Position numbers and translations under genes: made by a program. Under the pieces are notes generated by a model. It saw nothing but the letters and a program-made list of their open reading frames with translations. It ran no database searches and had not been told where the DNA came from. A stretch of 64,000 nucleotides of DNA from Ahniella affigens (GTDB lineage: Bacteria > Pseudomonadota > Gammaproteobacteria > Xanthomonadales > Ahniellaceae), in the NCBI RefSeq assembly GCF_003015185.1, contig NZ_CP027860.1, positions 3,648,501 to 3,712,500 of the forward strand. Reading direction: 5' to 3'. Positions 1 through 8,377 of the stretch are shown here, one piece after another. Each line of letters begins with the position of its first letter. Position 1 is the stretch's first letter.

Positions 1-834
1 GGGCGGCACATAGAACGCCGTATCAACGCGGAATGCATCGACACCCACTTCGCGCATCCAATAGCCATAACTATCGCGAAGCGCACGCCGCACGGTCCTG
101 TTCTCGGTGTTCAGATCATCCAGATCTGCTAGCTGCCAATCCCACTCTTGTTGTTGGTCCTGGTGCGAGCGAATCGGTGGCGTGAAATGGTAGATCGCTG
201 CTGCCCTCTGCTTCGGGTCGTTCACATCATTCTGATCAAACGGCGCCTGACTCGGTGCCGACCGCCCTTCGCCATCACGATAACGTCTGAAACCCTGCTC
301 TCTGTGCTGCGCGTCGTAGGCCATCGGGTCCGCATACCCAAAATAGTTGCCCACATGATTGACCACCACATCCTGAACCAGCTGCATGCCACGCTGATCG
401 AGCTGTTGTCCCAGTGCGCGATAGGCTTGCAGATCGCCAAAGTGCGCGTCCACGTGCTTGAAGTCCTGCGCCCAATAACCGTGGTAACCGCCGAATTGCA
501 CGTTGCTGTCCCACCATTGATTGGCAACCGGCGGCGTGATCCATAGCGCCGTCGCGCCAAGCCCCTCAATGTAGTCAAGCTGCTGCGCAATGCCTGCGAG
601 GTCGCCACCGCTGAACTTGCGCCCGTCCTTGGAATCGTATTCGCCCGTACCTTGATCGTTGTTGTCGGGATCACCATCGGCAAAGCGATCGATCATCACG
701 AAGTAGATCACTTGATCGCGCCAATCGATCCGATCTGCAGAATGCTGCTTTTGCTGCGCTGCATTAGAAGCGGGCGCGAGTGGCGTCAGCGACAATGCGG
801 CGGTCAGCAGGCCGATACGTGCATACGAATTCAT
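1..834 (-). CDS. Secreted GH13 alpha-amylase, 3' part missing
   Basis: Glycoside hydrolase family 13 enzyme, expected to cleave alpha-1,4-glucans outside the cytoplasm. The first 278 codons are present and the gene runs off the left edge. It opens with a signal peptide of about 25 residues (MNSYARIGLLTAALSL then a small-residue stretch). The usual early barrel segments follow: VIYFVMIDRFADGD, GATALWITP, GGYHGYW and the QDVVVNH strand. The nucleophile strand VDAFRVDT is the last thing visible, so the acid/base Glu and the NHD motif lie outside the window. It is transcribed away from the TonB receptor at 1060 with a shared 225-bp promoter region that holds a LacI-type operator. The ATG at 834 is chosen because it gives the signal peptide. 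Confidence 0.88.
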   Translation of the reverse strand, partial: MNSYARIGLLTAALSLTPLAPASNAAQQKQHSADRIDWRDQVIYFVMIDRFADGDPDNNDQGTGEYDSKDGRKFSGGDLAGIAQQLDYIEGLGATALWITPPVANQWWDSNVQFGGYHGYWAQDFKHVDAHFGDLQAYRALGQQLDQRGMQLVQDVVVNHVGNYFGYADPMAYDAQHREQGFRRYRDGEGRSAPSQAPFDQNDVNDPKQRAAAIYHFTPPIRSHQDQQQEWDWQLADLDDLNTENRTVRRALRDSYGYWMREVGVDAFRVDTAFYVPP

Positions 835-903
835 CAGGGCGGAACTCCTTTGTGGACCTGAAGCCTGTCGAGTTGTGGCTCCAATTTCGACGCTTGCACA
901 CCA

Positions 904-917
904 TGAATACGTTTGCA
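904..917. promoter_or_regulatory. LacI-type operator, copy 1
   Basis: The 14-mer TGAATACGTTTGCA has a central CG, and 5 of 7 positions match between half-sites. The same 14 bases recur at 9893-9906, and the identity extends to ATGAATACGTTTGCA plus AT two bases further on. Both copies sit in promoter regions between divergent starch/maltodextrin genes. LacI-family operators typically have a central CG, and a LacI-family gene lies at 4262. The assignment to that regulator is inference. Confidence 0.65.
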
Positions 918-960
918 AATCAACACCGGGAATCCAAGCGATGGCTACCATTTTTAGCGC

Positions 961-984
961 GACGGGAACGAGCCTGGTCCCGTC
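961..984 (+). other. Hairpin in the receptor leader region
   Basis: GACGGGA (961-967) and TCCCGTC (978-984) form a perfect 7-bp stem with a 10-base loop, about 75 bases ahead of the receptor start codon. There is no T run after it, so it is not an obvious terminator. It may be a leader structure or chance. Confidence 0.3.
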
Positions 985-1059
985 GATGGTTCAAGGGGAA
1001 CACGCAATCCGCTTGAGCAAGATGTCAACGACTAGGCCTGCCCCGGAGGGAATAGCACT

Positions 1060-3768
1060 GTGTTTACTGCCAAGCGCAATTTGTTGAGCGTGGCCCTGGT
1101 ATCGGCGATCGCCATGATGGCGACCGATGCCCGTGCCCAAGCCGATGATCAATCGGCCGAAAAGACTGAAGAACAAGCCAAAGCCGAGGCCGCAGCCAAA
1201 GCCAAGGCCGAGAAGGACAAAGAACTTTCCACCGTCGAAGTGGTTGGTATCCGCAGCGGTATTGAACGCGCGATCGACCTCAAATACGACGAAACCTCGA
1301 TTGTCGAAGCCGTGTCGGCCGAAGACATCGGCAAACTGCCGGATGCCAGTATTGCCGAGTCGATCGCCCGCCTGCCCGGCCTCGCCGCGCAGCGCGTGCA
1401 AGGTCGTGCGTCGACGATCGCCATTCGCGGCCTCGCCGGCGACTTCGCCACGACGCTCCTCAATGGTCGCGAGCAAGCCAGCATTGGCGACAACCGCGGC
1501 GTGGAATTCGACCAGTATCCGTCTGAGCTCCTGAGCTCCGCACTGGTCTACAAGACGCCAGATGCGGGTCTGGTAGGCCAAGGTCTGTCTGGCACGGTCG
1601 ACCTCCGCACCGTCCGCCCGCTGACCTATTCGGAGCGCACCTTCGCGGTGAACGCGCGGCTGGAAAAGAACTCGCTCGGCGAGTTGAACCCAGGTGTGGA
1701 CGACTTCGGCAATCGTTTCAGCGCGTCCTACATCGACCAGTTCGCCGACGACACAGTCGGTCTGGCGATCGGTTACGCCCGTCTCGACAACCCCGGCCAA
1801 GCTCAGCGTTGGAACGCTTGGGGCTACCCATCCGGCACCATCAATGGCCAGGCCGATGTCCGCGTGATTGGCGGCTCGGAATCTTGGTCAACGTCGACGG
1901 ACAACGTTCGCGATGGTCTGATGGCCGTGCTGGAGTACCAGCCGAACGACCTGTATTCGACCGTGCTCGATGTTTACTACTCGCAGTTCGACAAAGCCGA
2001 AACCACCCGTGCGCTGCAGGTTGGCTTGGGTTGGTCTGGCGCGACGCTGCGCCCGGGCACGGCAGTCGTGCAGGATGGCGTGTTGATTGGTGCGACGCTC
2101 GATGGCGTCCGGCCAGTCCTTCGCAACGATCTGAATGAGCGGGAAGACAGTTTGTTCGCTGTAGGCTGGAACAACAAGTTCAATTTCGCCGACAACTGGA
2201 CCGCAGAAGCCGACTTCAGCCTTTCTAGTGCCGATCGTGACGAGACGATCCTGGAAACCTACTCCGGCACAACGGGCGCGACCGATACCGTCGTCTACAC
2301 GCTGGACCCGGAGACGGGCCTGCCGACCCTGGATTTTGGCTTCGACTACACCGATCCCAACATCATCCAGCTGACCGACCCAGGTGGCTGGGGCCAGGAC
2401 GGCTATATCAAGTTCCCAGAAGTGAAGGATGACCTGAAGTCGGTGAAGCTCGCCGCAAATCGCAGCTTTGATGCTGGTTTTGTCTCGGGTCTCGAGTTCG
2501 GCGTGAACTTTGCTGACCGCGAGAAGAGCCGCAACGTGCCGGAAGCCTTCCTGGATCTGTTGTCGCGTCCAAGCAGCGCCAGCGGCGTGCTGACCTCGCC
2601 CGCCGACCTCAGCTTTACCGGGATTCCGGGCGTGATTGGCTACGATGTGCGCGATGCCTTCAACTCGCTATATCGGCTCCGTGGCAACATCAACGGCGAC
2701 ATCGCCAACAAGAACTGGACCGTCAACGAGAACGTCGACACGCTGTTCGTGCAGATGAACATGGAAACCGAAATCGGTGAGTCCGTGTTCATGAAGGGCA
2801 ACATCGGCTTCCAACACATTCGCACCGATCAAGACTCGGTTGGCTTCCAAGTCGTCAACGATGCGGCCGGCGTTGCGACCGAGATCTCTGGCGGCACCAG
2901 CTACAACGACACGCTGCCGAGCTTGAACCTGAACTTCACGTTCCCGCACGAGCAGGTTCTGCGCCTCGGCGCGGCGAAACAGATGGCGAGAGCGCGGCTT
3001 GATCAACTGCGCGCAAACAGTCGGTTTGCAGTCGATCAGACTTCGCGATTGTGGAGCGGCAGCGGCGGCAACCCCGAACTCGAACCCTGGCGTGCCACGG
3101 CACTCGATATCTCGTATGAAAAGTACTTTGGCACCAGCGGCTACGTGAGCCTCGCTGCATTCCACAAGGATTTGGAGACGTACATCTACGAGATTCCGAT
3201 CACCTACGATTTCAGCGGACTTGACGATGGTGGCCGCAATCCGATTTCCGATATCGGCCAGTTCACTCGCCCAGCCAACGGCGAAGGCGGCACGATCAAG
3301 GGCACCGAAATTGCCGTCTCGATCCCACTCGACCTGTTCACCCAGAAGCTCGAAGGCTTCGGCATTGTCGCCAACTACTCGGATACGTCGAGTTCGATCG
3401 AACCGAACGGCCCAGGCAGCACGCAGCCGCTCCCGGGTCTGTCCAAGTACGTGTCGAACCTGACTGCCTACTTCGAACGCTATGGCTTCTCGACCCGTGT
3501 CAGCCAACGCCACCGCTCGCAGTTCCTGGGTGAAATCCAGGGCTTTGGTGCCGACCGCTCGCTGGTGCTGATCCGCGGCGAAACCCTGCTCGACTTCCAG
3601 GCCGGCTACACCTTCCAGTCCGGCATGTTCAAAGACGCCTCGGTGCTGCTGCAGGTCTACAACGTGACCGACGAGCCGTACCGCGAAGTGTTCGAAGGCG
3701 CGCTGACGCCGAAGACCTACAACGAGTACGGCCGCACCTACCTGCTGGGCGTGACGTACAAGTTCTGA
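1060..3768 (+). CDS. TonB-dependent receptor for malto-oligosaccharides
   Basis: Outer-membrane active transporter of 902 residues. The start is a GTG at 1060 with GGAGG at 1045-1049, ten bases upstream, and it gives a signal peptide ending near ARAQ. A lysine/alanine-rich linker follows, then the plug domain (EDIGKLPDASIAESIARLPG) and a long beta-barrel ending in the aromatic terminus TYKF. The plug and barrel resemble the TonB-Xanth-Caul subfamily that includes Caulobacter MalA. Its setting, between an amylase, a LacI regulator and maltodextrin permeases, supports uptake of starch breakdown products. The substrate is inferred from neighbours only. A strong terminator follows at 3806. Confidence 0.88.
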   Translation: MFTAKRNLLSVALVSAIAMMATDARAQADDQSAEKTEEQAKAEAAAKAKAEKDKELSTVEVVGIRSGIERAIDLKYDETSIVEAVSAEDIGKLPDASIAESIARLPGLAAQRVQGRASTIAIRGLAGDFATTLLNGREQASIGDNRGVEFDQYPSELLSSALVYKTPDAGLVGQGLSGTVDLRTVRPLTYSERTFAVNARLEKNSLGELNPGVDDFGNRFSASYIDQFADDTVGLAIGYARLDNPGQAQRWNAWGYPSGTINGQADVRVIGGSESWSTSTDNVRDGLMAVLEYQPNDLYSTVLDVYYSQFDKAETTRALQVGLGWSGATLRPGTAVVQDGVLIGATLDGVRPVLRNDLNEREDSLFAVGWNNKFNFADNWTAEADFSLSSADRDETILETYSGTTGATDTVVYTLDPETGLPTLDFGFDYTDPNIIQLTDPGGWGQDGYIKFPEVKDDLKSVKLAANRSFDAGFVSGLEFGVNFADREKSRNVPEAFLDLLSRPSSASGVLTSPADLSFTGIPGVIGYDVRDAFNSLYRLRGNINGDIANKNWTVNENVDTLFVQMNMETEIGESVFMKGNIGFQHIRTDQDSVGFQVVNDAAGVATEISGGTSYNDTLPSLNLNFTFPHEQVLRLGAAKQMARARLDQLRANSRFAVDQTSRLWSGSGGNPELEPWRATALDISYEKYFGTSGYVSLAAFHKDLETYIYEIPITYDFSGLDDGGRNPISDIGQFTRPANGEGGTIKGTEIAVSIPLDLFTQKLEGFGIVANYSDTSSSIEPNGPGSTQPLPGLSKYVSNLTAYFERYGFSTRVSQRHRSQFLGEIQGFGADRSLVLIRGETLLDFQAGYTFQSGMFKDASVLLQVYNVTDEPYREVFEGALTPKTYNEYGRTYLLGVTYKF

Positions 3769-3805
3769 CCAGATCGATCCCCAACCACAATTGCGTGGAC
3801 TTTGA

Positions 3806-3834
3806 CCCGCTCCCAACGGAGCGGGTTTTTTTTT
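3806..3834 (+). terminator. Rho-independent terminator after the TonB receptor
   Basis: CCCGCTCC (3806-3813) pairs with GGAGCGGG (3818-3825) around the loop CAAC and is followed by nine T residues (3826-3834). It lies 38 bases after the receptor stop codon. Confidence 0.93.
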
Positions 3835-3895
3835 GGACGAACTCAGATCAGGTCGCGCACTGCGCTAGCCGCGTCGTGCACTGGCAGCCTCTATT

Positions 3896-4035
3896 GTCGT
3901 CATCCTGGCGTAGCCGGGGTCCAGGGCAATCTGGCGCCACGTCACCCAATTGGCGGTGCGTTGATGTTTGGTGCAACCACGCCGCAAGTTCGCCCTGGAT
4001 CCCGGAATCCGCTACGCGGCTTCCAGGATGACGAC
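3896..4035. repeat. Long imperfect inverted repeat, REP-like
   Basis: The left arm starts GTCGTCATCCTGG and runs to CCAGGGC at about 3927. The right arm starts GCCCTGGATCCCGG at 3992 and ends CCAGGATGACGAC at 4035. The arms can pair with mismatches around a roughly 65-base centre. This has the look of dispersed intergenic repeats of Xanthomonadales genomes. No coding capacity is evident. The rest of 3835-4261 shows nothing further that I can name. Confidence 0.7.
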
Positions 4036-4261
4036 AACTCGTGATTCGATCATTCGCGCGCTTTCGAATCGTTGGGTCTGGTAGATACGATTCACACGGC
4101 CCAGAAAGCTGGAGTCCGATTTTAGGCTAAGCCCAAGCATGAACCCCGATGAGGCTGCCAGCTTTCGCGAGCGTGACTTCAGGTGGTGGGCGGCGCGAGT
4201 GAAATCGTGGAGCCCAACGCCGCGCCTTCCCCCAAACGCCCGGGCCAGTCACAATACCGCC

Positions 4262-5326
4262 ATGAAAGGCAAACCGACCTCTTTTGACATTGCCTACAAG
4301 GCTGGCGTTTCGCAGGCCACGGTGTCGCGTGCGTTGCGGGACAGTCCGTTGGTCAGCGAGGAAACGCGGCGGAAGATCAAGGCCATTGCTAAGGAAATCA
4401 ATTACAAAGTCGACAAGCACGCCTCTAGCCTGAGGCGGCAGCAGGCACAGACGCTGGCGGTGCTGCTGTTCGAGGACCCGACGTCAGATGACTCGCTGAT
4501 CAACCCGTTCTTCATGTCGATGCTGGCCTCAATCACCCGGACGTGTGCCCGGGCGGGCTACGATCTGCTGATTTCGTTCCAGCAGCTGTCGGACGACTGG
4601 CATGCCGACTATCAGGACAGCCACAAGGCCGACGGGCTCATTCTGCTTGGCTATGGCGACTACCTCACGTCCGAGAGCAAGCTCGCCAAGCTCGCTGAAC
4701 AGGGCACGCATTTTGTGCGCTGGGGACCGAGTGTTGCGGGGCAGGCCGGTTTGACGGTGGGCTGCGACAATGCCCAGGGCGGGCGGCTGCTGACGGAGCA
4801 TTTGCTGGCGCTCGGGCGGCGGAAGATCGCGTTTATTGGCGATGCGTCGCTGCATTGCCCGGAATTTCTGGATCGGCATCGTGGCTATGAGCAGGCATTG
4901 AAGGCCGCCAAGCTGAAGCCAGGCAAGGATTTGTACGTACCCGTGGCGGATTCGACCGAGGCCGTGGGCTATGAGGCGATGAATACGCTACTGGCGCGCC
5001 GCAAGCCGTTTAATGCGGTGTTTGCGGCCAGCGATTTGATTGCGATCGGCGCGATGCGCGCGCTGGCCGAACAGGGCAAGCGCGTGCCGGAGGACATCGC
5101 CGTCGTCGGATTCGACGATATCCCGATGGCCAGCTTCGCGAATCCGGCGCTGACGACCGTATTGCAGGACACCAAGCTCGCCGGCGAGCTGCTCGTGTCC
5201 ACGTTGATCAACCAGATCGAGAAGAAGCAGCCGGCCAGCAACGCGATGTTGCCGGCCAAGCTCGTTATTCGCCGCTCTTGCGGCGCATCGCCGACCGAAG
5301 CGCCGAGCGCAAAGCGGGCAAAGTAA
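4262..5326 (+). CDS. LacI-family regulator of the maltodextrin genes
   Basis: DNA-binding transcriptional regulator of 354 residues. It has an N-terminal helix-turn-helix (FDIAYKAGVSQATVSRAL) and a hinge, then a periplasmic-binding-protein-like effector domain with the usual late motifs (AVFAASDLIAIGAMRAL, VVGFDDIPMASFANP, LTTVLQD). The frame stays open upstream, but the ATG at 4262 starts directly before the HTH and is the natural start. It sits among amylase and transporter genes and is the obvious candidate for binding the sites at 904 and 9893. Its 3' end overlaps the convergent amylase gene by 62 bases. Confidence 0.88.
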   Translation: MKGKPTSFDIAYKAGVSQATVSRALRDSPLVSEETRRKIKAIAKEINYKVDKHASSLRRQQAQTLAVLLFEDPTSDDSLINPFFMSMLASITRTCARAGYDLLISFQQLSDDWHADYQDSHKADGLILLGYGDYLTSESKLAKLAEQGTHFVRWGPSVAGQAGLTVGCDNAQGGRLLTEHLLALGRRKIAFIGDASLHCPEFLDRHRGYEQALKAAKLKPGKDLYVPVADSTEAVGYEAMNTLLARRKPFNAVFAASDLIAIGAMRALAEQGKRVPEDIAVVGFDDIPMASFANPALTTVLQDTKLAGELLVSTLINQIEKKQPASNAMLPAKLVIRRSCGASPTEAPSAKRAK

Positions 5327-6965
5327 CCGGCGCGTCGAGTACGTACACTTTCAGGTCGTGCGCGGGCACGGTGGTGTCGAGCCGACCGTCGATCTCAACC
5401 AGCGCGGGCGCCTTCAGCGCCGCAGCCGTTGTCACCTCACGCCAAGAACCGGATTGCAGCAGCCGCTTCAGCGCGAACGATGCCGCGCCGTCGCCCTTGT
5501 TCAGCAGCACCAGCACCTGCTGCGCCGTCTGGCCATGCTGGAACACGCGCAGAAACGCGGCCTGGTTGCCCTTCAGTTGCAGGTTGACCTGCAGACCACG
5601 CTGCAACGCCGGCAGCGCTCCGCGGAGCTTGGCAACCCGCGCGAGTTGCGCTCGGATTGGGTGCGCTTGGGCCCGCTGGACGTTGTCGGTGCCAAAGTAG
5701 TTGCGGTTGCCTTCATGCTCGGCCGTGCCGCGCATAAAGCCGATTTCGGAGCCGTAATAGACCACGGGAATGCCGCGCGCCGTGAACAGCCAATTGTGCG
5801 CGTCAATGAAGCCTGCATCCGTGGCATTCAGTCGGGCCATGTCGTGGTTGTCGTAGAACGTCATCAGGTCGTAGGCGTTCTGGTACGGACCGTTGCCGAG
5901 AAACAGGGGTTTGTCCAACACCTCGTAGCCTGCCTGGGTCTTGCCAAAGGCCAGATCCAAGCCCTGCTTCAGCGGAAAATCGAGCACGCTGACGGCAGCT
6001 TTGTCGGCCTGCGTGTAGGGCGCGATGTGTTTCGCCTCATAGTCGTACGCTTCGCCAAACATGAAAAAGCCTGGGTGTTGGGCGCGCACGCGACGGCTGA
6101 ACTCGGCCCAGAACGGCATCGACACATGCCGTATGGTGTCGATCCGGAATGCATCCGCGCCTTGCTCGATCCACTGCAGATACGCACCGGTCAAATACTC
6201 GCGGACCGCCGGATTGTCTTCATCCAGATCGCTCAACTGCACGAGTTCGTTCTTCGTGTGAAAGAACGCATGCAGTGGATTTGTTTTGGGCTGCAATTGC
6301 TCGGGTGTCAGGTTTTGATGATCAGCTACTAACTTGCCCTCACGATCGTAGATCTCGCCGTACTTGGGTTGATCGGTCGGCATCGTGAACGACGGCGAGC
6401 CGTGATTGGCGACGATATCGAGCACGGTCTTCAAACCCTTGCGGCGCATCTGTTTCGTAAACTCGGCAAAGCCCAAACCAGCGCTCGGTAGATGCTCATC
6501 CACCTGCCAGAAATTCACGCCCCAGTAGCCGTGGTAGCCCGTCTTGCCGCCGTCCTGCATGAAGCCCTTCCACGTCACCGGATCGCCGCCGGTAAAGGCT
6601 TCATCGGGATTATCGACGATTGGGGTGATCCAGACGGCACTGAAACCCATGTCGCGGATGTAATCGGCGTGATCCAGAATGCCGCGGAAGTCACCACCCA
6701 GATAGCCGATATTGTCGGTCTGGCCGGGCGGCGCATTCGGCGTGGGCCGATCGAACGTGCGATTTGCCCCGCCCTGCTCGCGCTGGTCGTTCGTCGGATC
6801 GCCATTGACGAACCGATCGGTCAGCACAAAATAGACCGCGTCCGATGCAAACGGCTCCAGCGTGCCGTAGAACGACTCGGCTTGAACCTGCTGGTCAGCC
6901 GCCGCCGCAATACTGAGCGCAGAGGCGAGCCAGGCCGCCAAGATGGTGCGCTTGGCGATGCTCAT
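5265..6965 (-). CDS. GH13 alpha-amylase / cyclomaltodextrinase-like, exported
   Basis: Family 13 glycoside hydrolase of 566 residues with a signal peptide (AWLASALSIAAAADQQ). All three catalytic carboxylates are visible: the nucleophile in DAFRIDTIRH, the acid/base in FMFGEAYD and the transition-state Asp in FYDNHDMARL. The early segments VYFVLTDRFVNGDP and FSAVWITPI are typical. It is the last gene of a three-gene minus-strand operon: its ATG overlaps the stop of the MFS gene by four bases (ATGA). The C-terminal segment has the antiparallel beta layout of a GH13 C domain. It probably works in the periplasm on oligosaccharides brought in by the TonB receptor. Exact specificity cannot be told from the sequence. 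Confidence 0.9.
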   Translation of the reverse strand: MSIAKRTILAAWLASALSIAAAADQQVQAESFYGTLEPFASDAVYFVLTDRFVNGDPTNDQREQGGANRTFDRPTPNAPPGQTDNIGYLGGDFRGILDHADYIRDMGFSAVWITPIVDNPDEAFTGGDPVTWKGFMQDGGKTGYHGYWGVNFWQVDEHLPSAGLGFAEFTKQMRRKGLKTVLDIVANHGSPSFTMPTDQPKYGEIYDREGKLVADHQNLTPEQLQPKTNPLHAFFHTKNELVQLSDLDEDNPAVREYLTGAYLQWIEQGADAFRIDTIRHVSMPFWAEFSRRVRAQHPGFFMFGEAYDYEAKHIAPYTQADKAAVSVLDFPLKQGLDLAFGKTQAGYEVLDKPLFLGNGPYQNAYDLMTFYDNHDMARLNATDAGFIDAHNWLFTARGIPVVYYGSEIGFMRGTAEHEGNRNYFGTDNVQRAQAHPIRAQLARVAKLRGALPALQRGLQVNLQLKGNQAAFLRVFQHGQTAQQVLVLLNKGDGAASFALKRLLQSGSWREVTTAAALKAPALVEIDGRLDTTVPAHDLKVYVLDAPVTLPALRSALRSAMRRKSGE

Positions 6966-8365
6966 GACTGCCCCTCCGTTTGGGCCTTGGCCTCGCGCAC
7001 GAAGGCCAGCAGGAGCGCGCCCACCATCAAACTGCCACCGCTGATCACCATCGCGTAGATCGACTGATTGCCGAACACGTCGCGAATCGTCGGACCCAAA
7101 GCGGTCGCAGCGACGATTTGCGGGATCACGATGAACATATTGAAGATGCCCATGTAGCCGCCCATCTTTTTCGGTTCAACTGAGCCGGCGAGCAGCGCAT
7201 ACGGCATCGACAGAATGCTCGCCCACGATACGCCAACCAAACAGAACGACACGACAAGCCACTGCGGATTACTAAAGAACGCCATGCTCAGAAAGCCAAT
7301 ACCGCCGGCTATCAACGACGCGAAGTGCACGGCTCGGCAGTTCAGTGGCCGACGTGCGGCGTAGAAGCTCAGCAATAATGCGATCACCATTGATGCCAGG
7401 CCGTAGTAGCCCATGTACACGCCAACGAGATCGGCCGCATTTTGAAACGCGCCGTTGGCGGCGTTGAACTGTGCGGCCTGCTCCGGCACGTTCATGGCGA
7501 AGTTGGCGGGATTCGGCGCTGGCGCCTTGAACACCGCTTCGGTCAGTGCCGGTGTCGCCATGCTCCACATCGAGAAGAACGCGAGCCAGCTGAAGAACTG
7601 CACCGCACCAATCCGCAACATTTGGCTTGGCATATGCAGAATGTCGTGAATGATCTCGGCGACGAAGTGCTTCTTGTCCGAAGGCACGGCCTCGCCTGCA
7701 TGTTGGCTTGGCGCATACTCCGACGTGGTCAGCACCGTCACCAAAATCGAGCCAAGGAACACGACCGCACCGATCGCAAACGCGAGTTTGACGGAGGCGG
7801 GCACCACACCAGGCGCGGCTTCGTTCGACACGCCGAATTGCGCGACCAGCCACGGCAACGTGCTTGCGACCCAAGTCCCGATGCCGATGATCAGCGTCTG
7901 CAGCACAAAGCCATACGAGCGCTGCTGCGCCGGAAGTTTGTCAGCCACCAGCGCGCGGAACGGCTCCATGCTGATATTGATCGATGCGTCGAGAATCCAC
8001 AGAAAGCCCGCCGCCATCCATAGTGCCGACGAGTACGGCATGAACAGCAAGGCGAAAGAGCTCAGAATGGCACCGATCAGAAAATACGGCCGCCGACGCC
8101 CGAACCGCGGATGCCAGGTGCGATCACTCAGGTAACCGATGATCGGCTGCACCAGGAGACCTGTCAGCGGTGCGGCAATCCATAAGAGCGGCAAGGCATC
8201 CTTCTCGGCGCCGAGCGTTTGGAAGATGCGGGACATGAAGCCGCCCTGCAGCGCAAAGCCGAACTGGATCCCCAGAAATCCAAAGGACATGTTCCAGATT
8301 TGCCAAAAGCTCAAGGTGGGACGGTGCAGGCCCGTACTTGGGGCCGTGTGACTGGCTGCGCTCAT
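6962..8365 (-). CDS. MFS sugar transporter, MalT/SLC45-like
   Basis: Inner-membrane major facilitator protein of 467 residues with about twelve hydrophobic segments. The loop GYLSDRTWHPRFGRRRPY between helices 2 and 3 is the signature of the GPH/SLC45-type sugar:cation symporters, which include bacterial maltose/maltodextrin permeases. A second conserved stretch, LAGSVEPKKMGGYMGIFNMF, lies near helix 10. It lies 12 bases after the sodium-symporter gene and overlaps the downstream amylase start by four bases, so the three are one operon. Maltose or short maltodextrins are the likely cargo, from context. Confidence 0.85.
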   Translation of the reverse strand: MSAASHTAPSTGLHRPTLSFWQIWNMSFGFLGIQFGFALQGGFMSRIFQTLGAEKDALPLLWIAAPLTGLLVQPIIGYLSDRTWHPRFGRRRPYFLIGAILSSFALLFMPYSSALWMAAGFLWILDASINISMEPFRALVADKLPAQQRSYGFVLQTLIIGIGTWVASTLPWLVAQFGVSNEAAPGVVPASVKLAFAIGAVVFLGSILVTVLTTSEYAPSQHAGEAVPSDKKHFVAEIIHDILHMPSQMLRIGAVQFFSWLAFFSMWSMATPALTEAVFKAPAPNPANFAMNVPEQAAQFNAANGAFQNAADLVGVYMGYYGLASMVIALLLSFYAARRPLNCRAVHFASLIAGGIGFLSMAFFSNPQWLVVSFCLVGVSWASILSMPYALLAGSVEPKKMGGYMGIFNMFIVIPQIVAATALGPTIRDVFGNQSIYAMVISGGSLMVGALLLAFVREAKAQTEGQS

Positions 8366-8377
8366 GCGATCTCCGGA

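Noticed and set aside
2668-3816. Long open frame (382 codons) antisense to the TonB receptor
   Set aside because: High GC gives long stop-free antisense frames throughout; no motif, start context or family character, while the plus-strand receptor is clear.
4085-4098. A third LacI-type operator (TAGATACGATTCAC) upstream of the LacI gene
   Set aside because: Matches the two identical sites too poorly and the half-sites are not symmetric; could be chance.
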